From Ensifer sp. LC163 (GTDB lineage Bacteria; Pseudomonadota; Alphaproteobacteria; Rhizobiales; Rhizobiaceae), in NCBI RefSeq assembly GCF_001695855.1, contig NZ_MBSS01000009.1:1-64000 (forward strand): a stretch of DNA of 64,000 nt, given 5' to 3'. The position numbers were made by a program, and so were the translations under genes. This document shows, piece by piece, positions 18,869 through 26,495 of this stretch (its first letter is position 1; each line of letters starts with the position of its first letter). The notes beneath the pieces are model-generated. The model did not search any database and was not told where the DNA came from. It saw only the letters and a program-made list of their open reading frames with translations.

Positions 18869-19486
18869 ATGAATTTTCCGGGGCTGGTGTGTGTGCGTGA
18901 GATGGGAGCGGTCAGCTCCGCGCTGGTCTTCACGCTGGCTGTCTTGTTGGCGGGATGCGGGACCCGTGCCGCCGTCAACGACACGTTCAGCCTTTCCGCG
19001 TCGCCGGTCATCGAAGGACGTGCGGCGACCAGCAAGCAGATCCTCGTGCCGGAACCGACGGCGTTGAAGGCGCTCGACAGCGATCAGGTCGTCATCCGTC
19101 TTACCGGCTCGGAGCTGCAATATCTCTCCAAGGCGCAATGGAGCGACCGCCTGCCGCGTATGGTGCAGGCGAAGCTGGTTCAGGCGTTCGAAAACACCGG
19201 CAAGGTCGGCGGCGTCGGCAAGCCGGGCGAGGGGCTGGCGATCGACTATCAGGTGATCAGCGAAATCCGCTCCTTCGAGATATCGACGGAGGGTGCCGAC
19301 ACCGCCGTCGTCGAGATTTTCGCGAAGATCGTCAACGACCGGAACGGCACAGTGCGGGCGCAGAAGGCATTCCGCGCCACTGCGGGCGTCAAGGGTGCCG
19401 GCAACCCGGCCTTCGTGAGGGCACTCGACCAGGCATTCGCGACGGTTGCGTCCGAGATCGTCGGCTGGACGCTCAGCTCTATCTGA
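18869..19486 (+). CDS. ABC-type transport auxiliary lipoprotein (PqiC/ABC_trans_aux family)
   Basis: 205 residues from ATG 18869. A lipoprotein signal ends in the lipobox LLAGC (GAVSSALVFTLAVLLAGCG), so the mature protein is lipid-anchored at Cys about residue 30. The mature part resembles the ABC_trans_aux domain: QILVPEPTALKALDSDQVVI, SDRLPRMVQAKLVQAFENTG and YQVISEIRSFEI. In MCE systems such lipoproteins sit in the outer membrane and receive or contact the periplasmic MCE tube. An alternative start is ATG 18902, but it leaves no positive n-region. Last gene of the mla-like operon; a RIME-type repeat follows the stop by 4 bp. Confidence 0.82.
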   Translation: MNFPGLVCVREMGAVSSALVFTLAVLLAGCGTRAAVNDTFSLSASPVIEGRAATSKQILVPEPTALKALDSDQVVIRLTGSELQYLSKAQWSDRLPRMVQAKLVQAFENTGKVGGVGKPGEGLAIDYQVISEIRSFEISTEGADTAVVEIFAKIVNDRNGTVRAQKAFRATAGVKGAGNPAFVRALDQAFATVASEIVGWTLSSI

Positions 19487-19490
19487 CCTA

Positions 19491-19595
19491 CTGCATAATT
19501 CCTTAAATCGGAATCGATTTAAGGAGAAAATTATGCAGCAAGTTTAGGGTGTTACAGCGTCCTTAGCGCGTCATATTTGATGCGCGGCGCTGTAG
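19491..19595 (+). repeat. RIME1-like palindromic element, copy A
   Basis: About 105 bp with two palindromes. The first starts CTGCATAATT and ends AATTATGCAG, enclosing CCTTAAATCG / CGATTTAAGG. The second starts TTACAGCG and ends CGCTGTAG, enclosing GCGCGTCATATTTGATGCGC. It lies between a + gene and the convergent BON gene. Size and two-palindrome layout fit the Rhizobium-specific intergenic mosaic element RIME1. Four further copies are in this window. Confidence 0.85.
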
Positions 19596-19695
19596 AGCGT
19601 TTCCGGTTTGGACGGAGCCGCGGAAACGCTCTATCTCTTTGTTTTTACGCATTTCCTGACGGAAAGCCGCTTCGCATTTTTCCTGGAAATGCTCT
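19594..19695. repeat. Second class of imperfect intergenic palindromes
   Basis: AGAGCGTTTCCG at 19594-19605 and CGGAAACGCTCT at 19621-19632 are exact inverted repeats. A related pair follows: CGCATTTCCTG near 19649 and TTCCTGGAAATGCTCT near 19680-19695. Similar AGAGCGTTTCC palindromes are common between genes in rhizobia. It directly abuts RIME1 copy A, making a mosaic of two repeat families between convergent genes. Confidence 0.6.
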
Positions 19696-19700
19696 AAGAG

Positions 19701-19973
19701 CTATCTGGTCTCAGCCGCCTCGATGCGGTTGATCACTTCGGCCACCCCTTCCGTCAGCCTTGCGGCTTCTTCCGCGCGCGCGATCTCGGCAGTCGTGGCG
19801 ACATGGCCGGCCAACACGATCGTATTTCCCTTGCAGACGACGGTGACGTCTGCTGCATCGAGTCCCGGCGTCACGGCCAGTCGGTGCGCGACGCGGCGTT
19901 CGAGTTCCGCGGGGTGGTCCCCCGTCCTGCGTTCCGGCTCAATGCCGTGGAATGTGCGCTTCTTGAAGATCAT
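19701..19973 (-). CDS. BON-domain protein
   Basis: 90 residues. After a basic N-terminus (MIFKKRTFHGIEPERRTGD) comes one BON domain: ELERRVAHRLAVTPGLDAAD, VTVVCKGNTIVLAGHVATTA and EAARLTEGVAEVINRIEAAE. BON domains bind phospholipid surfaces or ligands in stress-response proteins such as OsmY. No signal peptide is seen, so it may be cytoplasmic or membrane-peripheral, unlike OsmY. The start ATG at 19973 precedes the domain by about 23 residues. Single-gene unit between repeats and an oppositely directed small gene. Confidence 0.78.
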   Translation of the reverse strand: MIFKKRTFHGIEPERRTGDHPAELERRVAHRLAVTPGLDAADVTVVCKGNTIVLAGHVATTAEIARAEEAARLTEGVAEVINRIEAAETR

Positions 19974-20129
19974 CGTCCGGCCTCTTTCCTTGGTGGAAAG
20001 ACAACGCTGCGCTCGGCCATTTGTTCAGCTGTTCCAATCGAAACAGCGCGAACCTGGCTTTCTTGCGATGGGTCGCACTTGCGGATCGCACGTCATTCCT
20101 GGCCGCAGAATTCGAACGGGGAACCATCC

Positions 20130-20306
20130 ATGCGTCATTCTTTCCGCGTCGTCGCACTTGCGATGACGACCGTCCTTGCTATCGCCATACCGGCAAAAGC
20201 CGGCAACTACAGCTATGGCCAGCGACAGACCTGCGTCGTCAAGACGGTGAAGACCTACGATGCCTATGGCAGGGTCGTGATCAAGAAGGTGCGCTTCTGC
20301 AAATGA
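20130..20306 (+). CDS. Small exported protein of unknown function
   Basis: 58 residues from ATG 20130, preceded by GGGG six bases upstream. The N-terminus is a clear signal peptide (MRHSFRVVALAMTTVLAIAI then PAKA, cleavage likely before GNYSYG). The mature peptide of about 34 residues has two Cys (QTCVVKTVK and KKVRFCK) and many Lys, Val and Tyr, suggesting a small, basic, disulfide-bonded periplasmic peptide. The reading frame continues open upstream, but that part has no resemblance to a protein. Convergent with hemF across 22 bp. Not recognised beyond this. Confidence 0.65.
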   Translation: MRHSFRVVALAMTTVLAIAIPAKAGNYSYGQRQTCVVKTVKTYDAYGRVVIKKVRFCK

Positions 20307-20328
20307 CGCCCGCGCACCTTCAGTCTCT

Positions 20329-21240
20329 TTAGGGCCAGCGCACCACCGGGGGCAGGGACGAGAGAATCGACTCGACGTTGCCGCCGGTCTTGAGGCCGAA
20401 GATGGTGCCGCGATCGTAGAGCAGGTTGAACTCGACATAGCGGCCGCGGCGAACGAGCTGTTCGTCGCGATCTTCCTCGGTCCATGGCGTGTTGAAATTG
20501 CTGCGCACGATCTTGGGGTAGACGAGCGCGAAGGCCTTGCCGAGGTCACGGGTGAAGGCGAAGTCCGCTTCCCAGCCACCTTGCTCGGCCGGAGACTGAA
20601 GCCAATCGTAGAATATGCCGCCGGTACCACGCGGCTCGTTGCGGTGCTTCAGGAAGAAGTAGTCGTCGCACCATTGCTTGAACCTGGCGTGATCCGCGAC
20701 CGGGTGACGATTGCAGGTGATCTCCATGGCGCGGTGGAACAGCTGGGTGTCCGGGTCGGTCATGACACGGCGGCGGTCGAGCACCGGCGTCAGGTCGGCG
20801 CCGCCGCCGAACCAGTTGCTGGTGGTGACGACCATACGGGCGTTCATGTGCACGGCCGGAACGTTGGGGTTCACGGGATGCGCGATCAGCGAGATGCCCG
20901 ACGCCCAGAAACGCGGGTCTTCGTTTGCGCCCGGAATCTGCTCGCGAAATTCCGGCGAGAATTCGCCGAACACGGTCGAGGTGTGAACGCCGACCTTCTC
21001 GAAGACGCGGCCTTCCATCATCGACATGCGGCCGCCGCCGCCTTCGCCGCCGTCGCGGCTCCAGTCCTTAGCCACGAAGCGGCCCGGTTCACGGTCGGAC
21101 AAAGGGCCGGTCAGATCATCTTCGACAGCCTCGAAAGCGGCGCAGATCGTATCGCGCAGGCTTTCGAACCAGGCCCTGGCTGCGGCCTTCTTGTCTTCGA
21201 TATCGGCAGGCAGCCCCTGGGGTAGTTGCGGTCGTTCCAT
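20329..21240 (-). CDS. hemF: Oxygen-dependent coproporphyrinogen III oxidase
   Basis: 303 residues from ATG 21240 ([20 protein letters not shown]). It oxidatively decarboxylates coproporphyrinogen III to protoporphyrinogen IX in haem synthesis, using O2. Family signatures are intact: SVFGEF-like [24 protein letters not shown], the glycine-rich [31 protein letters not shown] and GGIFYDWLQ. An earlier in-frame start would add 21 residues without resemblance. The gene stands alone on the - strand; RIME copy B lies about 110 bp upstream. No FNR-type box was found in its upstream region. Confidence 0.95.
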   Translation of the reverse strand: MERPQLPQGLPADIEDKKAAARAWFESLRDTICAAFEAVEDDLTGPLSDREPGRFVAKDWSRDGGEGGGGRMSMMEGRVFEKVGVHTSTVFGEFSPEFREQIPGANEDPRFWASGISLIAHPVNPNVPAVHMNARMVVTTSNWFGGGADLTPVLDRRRVMTDPDTQLFHRAMEITCNRHPVADHARFKQWCDDYFFLKHRNEPRGTGGIFYDWLQSPAEQGGWEADFAFTRDLGKAFALVYPKIVRSNFNTPWTEEDRDEQLVRRGRYVEFNLLYDRGTIFGLKTGGNVESILSSLPPVVRWP

Positions 21241-21350
21241 GAAAATTTGTCCTGTTCGCGGCTTTGCGCGCCGGAAAGCCGCCGATTCGTTGATGTGCGC
21301 CACAGTTCATATTTCCGCCAGATTGGCAACGGCGGTCGGGTCATCGGGCT

Positions 21351-21455
21351 GCCGCATAATTCCTTAAATCAGATTCGATTTAAGGGGAAATTATGCAGCA
21401 CGTCTAAAGTGCTACAGCGTCCTTTGCGCGTCATATTTGACGCGCGGCGCTGTAG
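21351..21455 (+). repeat. RIME1-like palindromic element, copy B
   Basis: Same two-palindrome layout as copy A. The left edge reads GCCGCATAAT instead of CTGCATAAT, the inner arms are CCTTAAATC / GATTTAAGG, and the second palindrome ends GCGCGGCGCTGTAG. It lies in the divergent gap upstream of hemF. Confidence 0.82.
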
Positions 21456-21537
21456 TCTGCCGCATCGGCTGGCCGGTGTAAAACGGACTCGCAATGGCCC
21501 GATACTCACACTATCTTTACCTCCAGAGGTATGGCCC

Positions 21538-21798
21538 ATGGCAAGAATACCCGCAGGTCCGCCGCTCGATGGTTTGCGGCGCCAGATCGCCCGGCATCGC
21601 CGGGACAATCCGACACGAGGCGACGGCCTTTTCGTGCGTGAAACCTTTCGGCTCGATCGAAATGCTGCCCGCGCCAAGGCCCGCGAATGGTTCGATACCT
21701 GGCCGAAAGCCGCCTATTGGACCGAGGTGGAAAGCTGGCGCCAGCTCGACGGCGACGAGATCGAATTCACCATGCGCCGACTGCCGACCGCCGATTGA
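21538..21798 (+). CDS. Conserved-looking small hypothetical protein
   Basis: 86 residues from ATG 21538, with AGAGG ten bases upstream. It is basic at the N-terminus (DGLRRQIARHRRDNPTRGDG) with two Trp-rich stretches (AREWFDTWPKAAYWTEVESW) and ends in FTMRRLPTAD. No membrane segment, signal or known motif is seen. Codon use is that of the neighbours, and the frame has a proper ribosome binding site, so I think it is real. It stands between hemF (divergent) and soxR (convergent) and has no clear functional context. Confidence 0.6.
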   Translation: MARIPAGPPLDGLRRQIARHRRDNPTRGDGLFVRETFRLDRNAARAKAREWFDTWPKAAYWTEVESWRQLDGDEIEFTMRRLPTAD

Positions 21799-21885
21799 GC
21801 GCTGGGCATTGACGAACGCCACCCTGTTTTCCTTCGGCGCGTTTGCCAGCCTGGTCGCACTTACTCGATAGCGGCCGCGCGACCG

Positions 21886-22365
21886 CTAGGGCTGACCGTC
21901 CTCTTCCGTCGCATCCATCAGCCGCGGCCCGGCGCCTTCCATCGAAAGCACATCGTGCGGGTTGCGCAGCGGACATTCCCTCAGCGACAGGCATCCGCAG
22001 CCGATGCAGCTCGTCAGGTGGTCGCGCAGCGCCATCAGGCTGGCTATGCGCATGTTCAGCTGCTCGCGCCAGCTCTCCGACAGCCGCGCCCAATCCTGTA
22101 CCGTCAGCGGCCGGTCGTCCGGCAGCACCGTCAAAGCCTCCTGGATTTCCGAAAGCGGAATTCCGGTTCGCTGGGCGACCTTGATCACCGCCACGCGCCT
22201 CAGCACGCTGCGGGGATAGCGACGTTGGTTGCCGCGGCTGCGATTGCTGCGGATCAGTCCCTTGGCCTCATAGAAATGGAGGGTAGAAACGGCGACACCG
22301 CTGCGCTCTGCGACTTCGCCGACGGTCAGCTCGCGCCGCATTTCGCTGCTTCTTACAATCGTCAT
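21886..22365 (-). CDS. soxR: Redox-sensitive transcriptional activator SoxR
   Basis: MerR-family protein of 159 residues from ATG 22365 (ATG 22341 is an alternative; a TTG at 22383 would lie inside the operator). The DNA-binding helix-turn-helix reads LTVGEVAERSGVAVSTLHFY, and the [2Fe-2S] cluster motif near the C-terminus is CIGCGCLSLRECPL, that is C-x2-C-x-C-x5-C as in SoxR. Oxidation of the cluster by redox-cycling compounds or superoxide turns it into an activator. It is divergent from a flavin reductase gene, with a perfect SoxR box between. In non-enteric bacteria SoxR typically controls such reductases directly and does not act through SoxS. Confidence 0.92.
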   Translation of the reverse strand: MTIVRSSEMRRELTVGEVAERSGVAVSTLHFYEAKGLIRSNRSRGNQRRYPRSVLRRVAVIKVAQRTGIPLSEIQEALTVLPDDRPLTVQDWARLSESWREQLNMRIASLMALRDHLTSCIGCGCLSLRECPLRNPHDVLSMEGAGPRLMDATEEDGQP

Positions 22366-22373
22366 GACAGCTA

Positions 22374-22404
22374 TTGACCTCAACTAATGTTGAGGTTTTA
22401 TAGC
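22374..22404 (+). promoter_or_regulatory. SoxR operator/promoter with MerR-type 19-bp spacer
   Basis: CCTCAACTAATGTTGAGG at 22378-22395 is an 18-bp palindrome with 7-base arms around TAAT, very close to the SoxR box. It sits between a -35 TTGACC at 22374-22379 and a -10 TATAGC at 22399-22404, spaced 19 bp. Over-long 19-bp spacers are the mark of MerR/SoxR-activated promoters. The promoter points to the flavin reductase gene at 22443. Confidence 0.9.
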
Positions 22405-22442
22405 ATGAGCTCCATGGAATTCACAACAAGGAGCTGATCCCC

Positions 22443-23018
22443 ATGACAGAGAAAATGACGCTTGCGGTGGTCTACGGCAGCGCCCGGCAGGGGCGCTTCT
22501 GCGATACGGTCGCCAATTGGCTGATCCGCGAGATTTCGGATTCGAACGTGTTCAACCTCACGGTCATCGATCCGGCGCGGCTGAGGGCGTCGCGCGGCGT
22601 CGGCGCTGCGGTCAATCCCGGCGAGTGGCTGGAGCGCAAGGTGGCCGAGGCGGATGCCTTCCTGGTGGTGACGCCGGAATACAATCACGGCTACCCGGCC
22701 GCGCTGAAGGAGCTGATCGATTCAGTCTACGAGCCCTGGCATGCCAAGCCCGTCGCCTTCGTCTCCTATGGCGGCGCTTCGGGCGGCATTCGCGCCGTCG
22801 AGCAGTTGCGGCAGGTCTTTGGCGAATTGCATGCGGTGACGCTGCGCGACGGCGTCCAGTTTGCCAAGGCCTGGTCGAAATTCGATGCGGCCGGCAACCT
22901 CTACAAGCCCGAGGAGATGCGTGCGCCGCTGTTCCTGATGATGGATCGGCTCATCTGGTGGGCGCGGACATTGAAGCAGGCCCGCAAGGTGACGCCCTAT
23001 AACGAAGTGGCCGCCTGA
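22443..23018 (+). CDS. NAD(P)H-dependent FMN reductase / flavoprotein, SoxR target
   Basis: 191 residues. Flavodoxin-like fold: the FMN phosphate loop is VVYGSARQGRFCDTVANWL, the middle motif VVTPEYNHGYPAALKELID binds the isoalloxazine ring, and FVSYGGASGGIRAVEQLRQV follows. These enzymes reduce FMN, quinones or azo compounds with NAD(P)H. The start has AAGGAG nine bases upstream. Placement behind a perfect SoxR promoter indicates induction by redox-cycling agents, and reduction or detoxification of quinone-like compounds is the likely role. The physiological substrate is not known. Confidence 0.88.
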   Translation: MTEKMTLAVVYGSARQGRFCDTVANWLIREISDSNVFNLTVIDPARLRASRGVGAAVNPGEWLERKVAEADAFLVVTPEYNHGYPAALKELIDSVYEPWHAKPVAFVSYGGASGGIRAVEQLRQVFGELHAVTLRDGVQFAKAWSKFDAAGNLYKPEEMRAPLFLMMDRLIWWARTLKQARKVTPYNEVAA

Positions 23019-23100
23019 GTTGCCGGGGCGCTGCCGCCGGCGGCGCCCATCCCCTGAACCCCTTCAGGAAAGGTGGGGCAGAGCCATGCGATTCTTCTTA

Positions 23101-23562
23101 TTAGAGCAACTGCACTTGCCGGATCGCCTCGCCGGCGATCATGGCGGCGGACATGGCGACGTTCAACGACCGTTGCCCCTCGGCCATCGGGATGAGGATG
23201 CGGCCTTGCGCGCGATCATGCACATGGTCTGGTACACCGGCGCTTTCCCGCCCGAAGAGCAGAATATCGTCCGGGCGGAATTCGAAACGGGTGTAGGGCA
23301 CGGCGGCCTTGGTCGAGGCAAGCACAAGCCTGCGTCCCGTCGGCACCCGCCACGCCTCGAACCGTTCCCAATTGATGTGGCGGGTGAGGGTGACCGAGGC
23401 GATATAGTCCATGCCGGCGCGTTTCAGATTGCGGTCGGAAAGGTCGAAGCCCGCCGGCTCGATGACATCGACGGCAAGGCCAAGGCAGGCCGCAAGGCGC
23501 AGGATCGTGCCAGTGTTGCCGGGAATGTCGGGCTGGTAGAGGGCGATGCGAAGGTCACTCAC
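23101..23562 (-). CDS. trmL: tRNA (cytidine/uridine-2'-O-)-methyltransferase TrmL
   Basis: 153 residues, the usual TrmL size. SPOUT-fold knot motifs are present: LRIALYQPDIPGNTGTILRL at the N-terminus, ILLFGRESAGVPDHVHD in the middle and RILIPMAEGQRSLNVAMSAA at the end. It methylates the ribose of nucleotide 34 in leucine tRNAs using S-adenosylmethionine. The GNAT gene lies 6 bp upstream on the same strand, so the two are probably cotranscribed. No other rRNA/tRNA modification gene is next to it. Confidence 0.92.
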   Translation of the reverse strand: MSDLRIALYQPDIPGNTGTILRLAACLGLAVDVIEPAGFDLSDRNLKRAGMDYIASVTLTRHINWERFEAWRVPTGRRLVLASTKAAVPYTRFEFRPDDILLFGRESAGVPDHVHDRAQGRILIPMAEGQRSLNVAMSAAMIAGEAIRQVQLL

Positions 23563-23568
23563 GTCTGT

Positions 23569-24141
23569 TCACTTTCCTTGCGGCATGTCTGTCAAGCTAG
23601 AGAACTCATGCGTGAGAACTCCCATCATGATGTCGTCGTGCCATTCGCCGTCGATCAGCGCCGCCTCCCGCTCACGGCCCTCGACCGAGAAGCCGCATTT
23701 GCGGTAGCTGGCAATCGCGCGCTCGTTGAAGGCAAGCACGCGCAACGAGATACGATGCAGGGCGAGTTCGCCGAACGCATGGCTCAATACGAGCTTCGTG
23801 ACGGCCGTGCCAAGCCCTTTGCCCAGCAGATTCGGATCGAGAATGCCGATGGTGAAGGAAGCGCGCCGGTCGTGCCGGTTGATGTTGTCGAGCCTGAATT
23901 CGCCGATAAACCCGCCACGATCGATGACCCAGGCGGCGGGATGTTCGATGGTGTGCCGCAGCCACGCTTCGGCGTCCGCTTGTCCGTAAGGGCGGGTGAA
24001 GGATGCATCGCCGCCGAACATGCGGTAGATCTCCGGGTCACGCCCGAGCGCCAGCCGCGCGTCGACGTCGCTGTCTCGTGGGCGCCTCAGCAGGAAACCC
24101 TGTCCTTTCAGTTCGGGAGGGGGCGTCGATGATACGTTCAT
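23569..24141 (-). CDS. GNAT-family N-acetyltransferase (RimJ/RimL-like)
   Basis: 190 residues. The typical RimJ/RimL start LRRPRDSDVDARLALGRDPE is followed by the core LDNINRHDRRASFTIGILDP, the acetyl-CoA loop NLLGKGLGTAVTKLVLSHAF and the closing segment LHRISLRVLAFNERAIASYR KCGF (split here only for length). The family acetylates protein N-termini, ribosomal proteins, antibiotics or small amines; the target here is unknown. It sits directly upstream of trmL on the same strand (6 bp), so translation-related acetylation is possible but unproven. Confidence 0.85.
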   Translation of the reverse strand: MNVSSTPPPELKGQGFLLRRPRDSDVDARLALGRDPEIYRMFGGDASFTRPYGQADAEAWLRHTIEHPAAWVIDRGGFIGEFRLDNINRHDRRASFTIGILDPNLLGKGLGTAVTKLVLSHAFGELALHRISLRVLAFNERAIASYRKCGFSVEGREREAALIDGEWHDDIMMGVLTHEFSSLTDMPQGK

Positions 24142-24519
24142 GTGCGTTTCCCGTTGATTTCGTGCCCTCTAATCTGTGCCGAATGGGCAACATCCGGCCG
24201 GACGATGAAAAAACAGGCAAGAAAGTGCCTGCGACAATCTGGCATGTCGAGGCGAATGGAGGTAGACAGAAGATCTCTTCAACGCGAACCGACGGAGGCA
24301 ATGATGACTGTATTGATGTTGACACGCCTTCCAGGAGTGATGGGCCACCGTTTGGCCTGACCGGTTCCGCGACCTATCTTTCAAGAGATCGATGCGCGCT
24401 TCCGGAACTCCGGAAGACAAGCCGCTATGGCGGGCAGCATTTCCGGACTGAAATTTTTCACGATAAAGAATGCGGGGAGATACCCGCCTTCCTTCAAAAT
24501 ACTCTGAAGGAGCAAGACA
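24142..24519. promoter_or_regulatory. Upstream region of the tandem ABC exporters with a perfect palindrome
   Basis: This 378-bp gap lies between divergent units. At 24399-24416, CTTCCGGA-AC-TCCGGAAG is a palindrome with 8-base arms about 105 bp upstream of the first exporter start, a candidate operator. AAGGAG lies just before ATG 24520. No gene was recognised in the gap. Confidence 0.5.
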
Positions 24520-26373
24520 ATGTTTGGCTGGTTTGAATCCCGCCTCAATCCCTATCCGACGGAAGAACCCGTGCTTCCGCCGAAAAGCCTTTTCGGCTTC
24601 TGCTGGCACTATTCCAAGCCGGCGGTTCCGTGGCTGCTGATCATGTCGGTCTGCACCATGCTGATCGCCATCGGCGAAGTGGCCCTGTTCCAGTTTCTCG
24701 GAAACATGGTCGACTGGCTGTCGAACGCCAATCGCGAAACCTTCCTGGAAGCCGAAGGCCACAGGCTCATCTGGATGGGCGGCCTGGTCCTGATCGGCCT
24801 GCCGGCGCTGGTGGCGATCGATTCGCTGGTCATGCACCAGGTGCTGCTCGGAAATTACCCGATGATCGCCCGCTGGCAGATGCACCGCTATCTGCTGCGC
24901 CAGAGCATGACGTTCTTCGCCAACGAATTCGCCGGCCGCGTGGCGACCAAGGTCATGCAGACTTCGCTCGCGGTTCGCGAAACGGTGATGAAGATCCTCG
25001 ACGTCTTCGTCTATGTCGTCAGCTATTTCATCACGATGCTGATCGTCGTTGCCGCCGCTGATTGGCGGCTCGTGGCGCCGCTCGCCGTCTGGCTGGTGAT
25101 CTACATCTGCATCGTCAGCTATTTCGTGCCGCGTCTGCAGAAGATCTCCAAGGAGCAGGCCGACGCGCGATCGATGATGACCGGCCGTATCGTCGACAGC
25201 TACACCAACATCGGTACGGTCAAGCTGTTCTCGCATGCGGGCCGTGAGGAAACCTACGCGCGCGCCGGCATGGATGGGTTCCTCGACACCGTGCATCGCC
25301 AGATGCGCAAGGTGACGCTGTTCCATGTGCTTGTATACGCCAACAACAGCATTGCCCTCTTTGCCATCAGCGCACTCGGGATCCACCTGTGGCTGACAAG
25401 CGCCATCTCGGTCGGCGCCATCGCGATCGCCGTTGGTCTTGCCATGCGCATCAACGGCATGTCGCAATGGATCATGTGGGAAGTCTCGGCGCTGTTTGAG
25501 AACATCGGCACGGTCTATGACGGCATCGGCATGATGACCAAGGCGCACGACATCGTCGACGAGCCGAATGCCAAGCCGCTGCAGGCGGAGAAAGGCGCGA
25601 TCACCTACGACAACGTGCGCTTCCATTACGGCAAGGCGAAGGGTGTCATCGATCACCTGTCACTCGACATCAAGCCGGGCGAGAAGATCGGCCTGGTCGG
25701 ACGCTCGGGCGCCGGCAAGACGACGCTGATGAACCTGCTGTTGCGGTTCTACGATGTGGAATCGGGCGCAATCCGGATCGACGGCAAGGATATCTCGACC
25801 GTCACCCAGGATAGCCTGCGCGCCCAGATCGGCGTCGTCACGCAGGATACCTCGCTGCTCCATCGCTCCATCCGCGACAACATTGCCTATGGGCATCCGG
25901 AAGCCGACGACGAGGCGATCATTGCCGCTGCGAAGCGGGCGAACGCCTGGGAGTTCATCCTGGGGCTCGAGGACAACCAGGGACGCAAGGGGCTCGACGC
26001 CCAGGTCGGCGAGCGCGGCGTCAAGCTTTCCGGCGGCCAGCGCCAGCGCATCGCGATCGCCCGCGTCTTCCTCAAGGATGCGCCGATCCTCGTTCTCGAC
26101 GAAGCGACGTCCGCGCTCGATTCCGAGGTCGAGCAGGCGATCCAGGAAAACCTGTTTGCGCTGATGGCCGGCAAGACGGTGATCGCCATCGCCCACCGCC
26201 TGTCGACGCTGACGGAAATGGACCGCCTGGTGATCCTCGAGGCCGGCCGCATCGTCGAAACCGGTTCGCATGCCGAACTCGTGGCCAAGGGCGGTCTTTA
26301 CGCCGACCTCTGGTCGCGCCAGTCGGGCGGCTTCATCGCCGACGACACCGAGAAGGAAGAAGCGGCGGAATAA
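24520..26373 (+). CDS. ABC exporter half-transporter (fused membrane and ATPase domains), first of a pair
   Basis: 617 residues. The N-terminal ~340 residues hold six membrane helices (for example AVPWLLIMSVCTMLIAIGEV and VSYFITMLIVVAAADWRLVA). The C-terminal ATPase has Walker A VGRSGAGKTTLM, signature KLSGGQRQRIAIARVFL, Walker B ILVLDEATSALD and the switch IAHRLSTL, so it should be active. Family: type IV (MsbA/lipid-like) exporters of lipids, peptides or drugs. The start has AAGGAG upstream. A paralogue with closely matching architecture and end (ADLWSRQSGGF) lies 122 bp downstream; the two may form a heterodimer or be independent homodimers. The substrate is unknown. Confidence 0.9.
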   Translation: MFGWFESRLNPYPTEEPVLPPKSLFGFCWHYSKPAVPWLLIMSVCTMLIAIGEVALFQFLGNMVDWLSNANRETFLEAEGHRLIWMGGLVLIGLPALVAIDSLVMHQVLLGNYPMIARWQMHRYLLRQSMTFFANEFAGRVATKVMQTSLAVRETVMKILDVFVYVVSYFITMLIVVAAADWRLVAPLAVWLVIYICIVSYFVPRLQKISKEQADARSMMTGRIVDSYTNIGTVKLFSHAGREETYARAGMDGFLDTVHRQMRKVTLFHVLVYANNSIALFAISALGIHLWLTSAISVGAIAIAVGLAMRINGMSQWIMWEVSALFENIGTVYDGIGMMTKAHDIVDEPNAKPLQAEKGAITYDNVRFHYGKAKGVIDHLSLDIKPGEKIGLVGRSGAGKTTLMNLLLRFYDVESGAIRIDGKDISTVTQDSLRAQIGVVTQDTSLLHRSIRDNIAYGHPEADDEAIIAAAKRANAWEFILGLEDNQGRKGLDAQVGERGVKLSGGQRQRIAIARVFLKDAPILVLDEATSALDSEVEQAIQENLFALMAGKTVIAIAHRLSTLTEMDRLVILEAGRIVETGSHAELVAKGGLYADLWSRQSGGFIADDTEKEEAAE

Positions 26374-26495
26374 TCCGCTTCGACACCCCGCCGCCTGTAT
26401 GGGCGGCGGGGTGCGGCACTTGACGTTACGCATTTGTAATGCGCCCGCTGGTGGAAACAGATTGCTGTTACCGCCGAACCGCCTATATCGGAACC

